Position numbers and translations under genes: made by a program. Of a stretch of 64,000 bases of DNA, positions 60,621 through 64,000 are shown piece by piece (positions within the stretch are counted from its first letter, which is position 1; each line of letters starts with the position of its first letter). Location of the stretch: positions 44,155,750 to 44,219,749 of the forward strand of contig CM046858.1 in assembly GCA_025617745.1 (NCBI GenBank), given 5' to 3'. The notes under the pieces were generated by a model. That model ran no database searches. It was not told the DNA's origin and was given only the letters and a program-made list of their open reading frames with translations. Source of the stretch: Heliocidaris erythrogramma (taxonomy: Eukaryota; Echinodermata; Echinoidea; Camarodonta; Echinometridae).

Positions 60621-63059
60621 TACCATGTGCTATAAAATCAATCTTTCCCAACTGCTTTGAAACAGTTTCTTTCACAATTCAATCTTATGACCAAAACTCA
60701 ACTTTATCTTTAAATGAATCTTCTGGATGTGGCATATAACTATTATTTCATTGAGTAACTATTAAAGCTCATTGATTCTGACGATGTGCATATCTCAGCC
60801 TTTGTGAAACATTCTTCTCCTTTTCTCTCTCTCGTCTGCAAAGGCAGAATGAGCGTTTTGAAATGCTCATCTAAAACGCAGTTTCATAGTTTATGCTTCT
60901 TTTCTCCAGGGGTATTCAGGCTCTGCAGCTAGTTTCGCACACCTTTTGAACTAAACGCGTTAACAAATGGGTCATTCTGGCCTGGAAAATAGGAGTATAA
61001 ACGCACCCTTAGCTTATTATATATACAGGATTCCAGAAGAACTTTTAAAAAACCAAACATACAAAAACAACAACAAAGAAGATGTTAGGAGGAATAGGAA
61101 AACAGAATTTTTGTTTTAAAACATTCATTCTTTATTGTTCTTGGATGAACACTCCACAGTTGTGTACTGCAGGGTATTCCTGTTCTCCTTGGGATCTGTC
61201 ATTTAGTAGAGTACCAAAAGGTGACCCTCAATAATAAAAAAAAAGGGAAGCCTTGGCCTCTTGCAAGCAAGGTCTTGCTCTAAACACAGGAACTTGATTC
61301 AGGGGAATCCAAAGCAACACTGCTAGTACTGTACAGCGATTGCACACACAGAGCTCACAGCAAATAATGCGGTGGTCAGAGTAAATACATTTAAGCCTAA
61401 CTATCTTGATCTGTACTGATAACCTACACTGTTCAAAAAGATCCCTTAACCCTATAATGTTCCAATCCAAACAAAGAACACTATAACCAAAGAGAAGGGG
61501 GCATATACTACAAATTATAAAAAAGATTTTGTGATCATTAAATCTTGGTGAAGACTTTTTATTAAGATGTTTCTCATAGAGGATCTCATGGAGGATATAT
61601 ATTACATCAACAAATTTTTTTTTAAAGTCTATTTGGTATAAAGAAACATCTAAAGTTCATCCAAATATCAAAAAAGAGTAAAGGCGTGGTACCCAGTTAT
61701 TTGGAAGGATGTAAATGAGAGAATAGTATTGTGGTATATATGCAACTCTGATAACAGTAATATTGCACTTTCTGAGGTCTAAAGCTTCTATCTGATTCCC
61801 AATCCCGGTATTTAGTGATTTTATTCACGATAATCCTTTACGAGGATATGATAACAGACTTCAACAAGGTTACATGGATTGCTAGCCAAGCTGTGTAGCC
61901 TCTTATTTAGGCTAACAGGGGAATTTTTTTTGTCGCTTTTCTCTTTTAAACTTGGTTTAAAAAATGACCATCACATATTCATAGTTGAAGAAAACTATTA
62001 TTAAATTTCCTATGCACTATAATCATACCGAAAAATAAATGACTATATTAATTATCACAACATCAATAATTGACATTTAAAAAGTACAATCTAAGACTGA
62101 AACCAATCTCTCGTCAAGGGCGAGCTAATAGAATAGTGCAGTGATAGAAAGTTCTTCTGTTTTCTAGTTCTTGTTCATTTCATTGGGGAAATTATGAGCT
62201 TGATTTCAATGGTACTTTTATTTTTATGGCTCGTTTCCTATTGCCTTTGAATGACTGTCACCATGTAAACAAACTTTTGAAAAGAGAAGTATGAATTTGT
62301 ATGAACTATTACTCCCCCAATGAGCTAATTGGCTTTGAAGAGCTTCATATCTTTTTCACAAGGGGATGTTTGGTTCTTTATTTTCAGTGTGATTTCCATG
62401 AAAATGGTTTCTAAGTTTAATTAATACTGCAATAATGAAAGTACTTGAACTGCTTCATGAATGAATGAATGTGTAGAGCAACGATATTAATTATTTAAAT
62501 GAGTAATTCATTGTGAGAACAGTGGGCCTCCATGTCAATTGCAGTCCTGCTTAAGTACAAGTGCCAATCAAATACCACGAACTGGAGTCGTACAAAGCCT
62601 CTTTCTGCAACACCAAACTGCTATATCTTGCTCAAATAAAATCCCCCAAGAATCATAACCTTGAAATGAATAAACAGCTTCATTCAATAATCATTAATCC
62701 ACCTTTACTGGAGTATTCGTCCACTCCTGCCCTCTCCTTTTCAAAAAAGTGCGTTTCAAGTTTCAGAAAGCACACAATGGACACAGGGGCTAGTTTTTAG
62801 TGCTTCTACAAGCTTTTGACAAATAAGGAACAATCACAGGACAGAATGTTTACCCTCCTCCATGCAGCCAGCCAGCCTGCCTGGCGGGCGGGCGGGAGTA
62901 CTGGACCCCATCCACTTATTGACAAAGCCTTCCTTTCATAGGGTAGTTATTGCACCTCTGCTTTCATCCAAGATCAATTCATATCAGAGTGAAAAGTTAA
63001 CCAGAGAGTGCTTGTTCACAGGAATGGAAATAATAAGTGGCTATAGGCCACTGTTTTTT

Positions 63060-63310
63060 TCGCGGGGCGGCTACAGCTAAGCCAACATTTGGCAGGCTGC
63101 CTGACAAGACGCACGAATCCCCACCCCCTTGAGCGAGGTCAAGCCAGCTACGTTAGCACCGGATAATTTGTCGCAGGACCTCGCCAACCAATCCATCTCG
63201 GTGAAAAGCCAGGCGAAACGATCGCCAGCCATATCGCGCCCGAGGGGGTCGCGGGCTGTCGTAATCGCAACTTGGGGAAACGTGAAGCTGGCAGACCGCC
63301 GTATTGATCA
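63060..63310. promoter_or_regulatory. GC-rich block, candidate cis-regulatory element
   Basis: CpG-rich sequence (cgcggggcggct, atcgcgcccgaggg, gtcgcgggctgtcg) in AT-rich flanks. No recognised coding frame and no terminal inverted repeats found. Inference only. Confidence 0.2.
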
Positions 63311-64000
63311 CGGCATCTAAATTCAATTGAACTTGTCTCTAATGCTATTCTGGCTCTTCATTACCTGTCCGTCTAACTTCAACATCTTATCGCTCTTTTA
63401 CCCTTTCCTTCTTCGACCCTCTAATCCTCCAATTCTAACACTAATTTTCTGTCAAAGAAGGATGGTTTGATAGATCAGGGTGTCATGCATCATTAATCTC
63501 TATTACACTTAATGAAAGAAGTTAGGACCTTACCAATACAATATGAATCCCATATATGCTCATCATTAATGGGCAAAGTAATGAAAATATAAAAGATATT
63601 TATCTTGCTTATACTTTTATGCCATATAATTCAAAACAGCTATTAATAATTAGACAAAGTTGAATGTGCAAGAATTTTAAATATCATTTTCCAGCTTTCT
63701 ACCCCCAAAATAATCCAGTTCTCAAGCATAACATGAATTTTACAAGGTAAAACTAACATATCATGACAATGAAACTAGCATAAACATGTTGGTGGTACTT
63801 TGATGCAAAGCTTCTGATCTGTCTCTTTAATCCTGCTGATATTATTCCTTTATTCAGAGACAAACCAAACACCTTCTACTTCTTGTCCTCCCCCTCCATA
63901 GCTCAGACGAAAACCACAAGTCCCGACCACCTTCGTCTTGTATTCATTTATGGAGTGTTATTTTAGAGAACAAAATAAGCAATGAGTTTGCATGGAAAGG

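Larger units (their letters stand above)
58126..64000 (-). other. Runx: Upstream Runx intron or flank (part 2)
   Basis: AT-rich, with hairpin-family copies 6, 7 and a single arm, a C/A homopolymer block near 58964-58988, the repeat at 60410-60620 and a GC-rich block at 63060-63310. No Runt-domain exon is recognised, so the rest of Runx should continue beyond 64000. Confidence 0.5.

Noticed and set aside
49976-64000. Runt-domain exons of Runx
   Set aside because: I looked on the minus strand for conserved Runt-domain readings (such as GKSFTLTITVF and the VDGPREPR end) and found none; they should lie beyond the window.

Overview
This window is animal nuclear DNA: AT-rich, sparse in genes, with spliced exons and many short non-autonomous transposons. 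An echinoderm, most likely a sea urchin or relative, fits best. The reasons are one Runx-type gene with a very large intron and several inverted-repeat elements of a kind common in marine deuterostomes (for example termini reading CCTGGGGGTGTTTCACAAAG). The species call is inference.

The one gene identified with confidence is Runx, a runt-related transcription factor, on the minus strand. Two of its exons are seen: an internal 186-bp exon (49790-49975) and the terminal coding exon ending in the Groucho-binding pentapeptide VWRPY (20814-21685). Their splice phases agree. The Runt-domain exons are not in the window and should lie beyond its right end. The probable 3' UTR runs from 20813 down to about 18180.

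The main structural fact is an assembly join. Bases 17222-26866, up to a 500-N gap, recur almost base for base at 27367-37050, immediately after the gap. The repeat boundaries fall exactly on the gap edges, and the copies differ by SNPs and small indels. This is best read as two overlapping contigs, probably two haplotypes, placed end to end, so the apparent second Runx terminal exon (30951-31823) is likely not a second locus. That copy carries a one-base insertion that breaks its frame. After correction the last Runx intron is about 18 kb.

Layout: 1-17.2 kb is intergenic sequence downstream of Runx, with a CACAGTG-type repeat block, a foldback palindrome, a tRNA-derived SINE, several MITEs, poly-G/C-rich elements and microsatellites. 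17.2-26.9 kb is the Runx 3' end on the first contig, and 27.4-37.05 kb is its overlapping duplicate. 37-49.8 kb is the remainder of the last intron, with two weak nested exon candidates, a CpG-rich block and a Helitron-like element. 49.98-64 kb is the upstream intron, with more MITEs and several GC-rich blocks that could be regulatory.

The most interesting unexplained signal is a family of about 70-120 bp imperfect hairpins (arms resembling TCTGTTGAGAGCCAGAAGGG, paired with CCCTTCTGGCTCTCAACAGA). It recurs at least eight times from 17.2 to 60.3 kb, inside and around Runx, including the probable 3' UTR. No copy was noticed in the first 17 kb. No retrovirus-like or other virus-like element was recognised.
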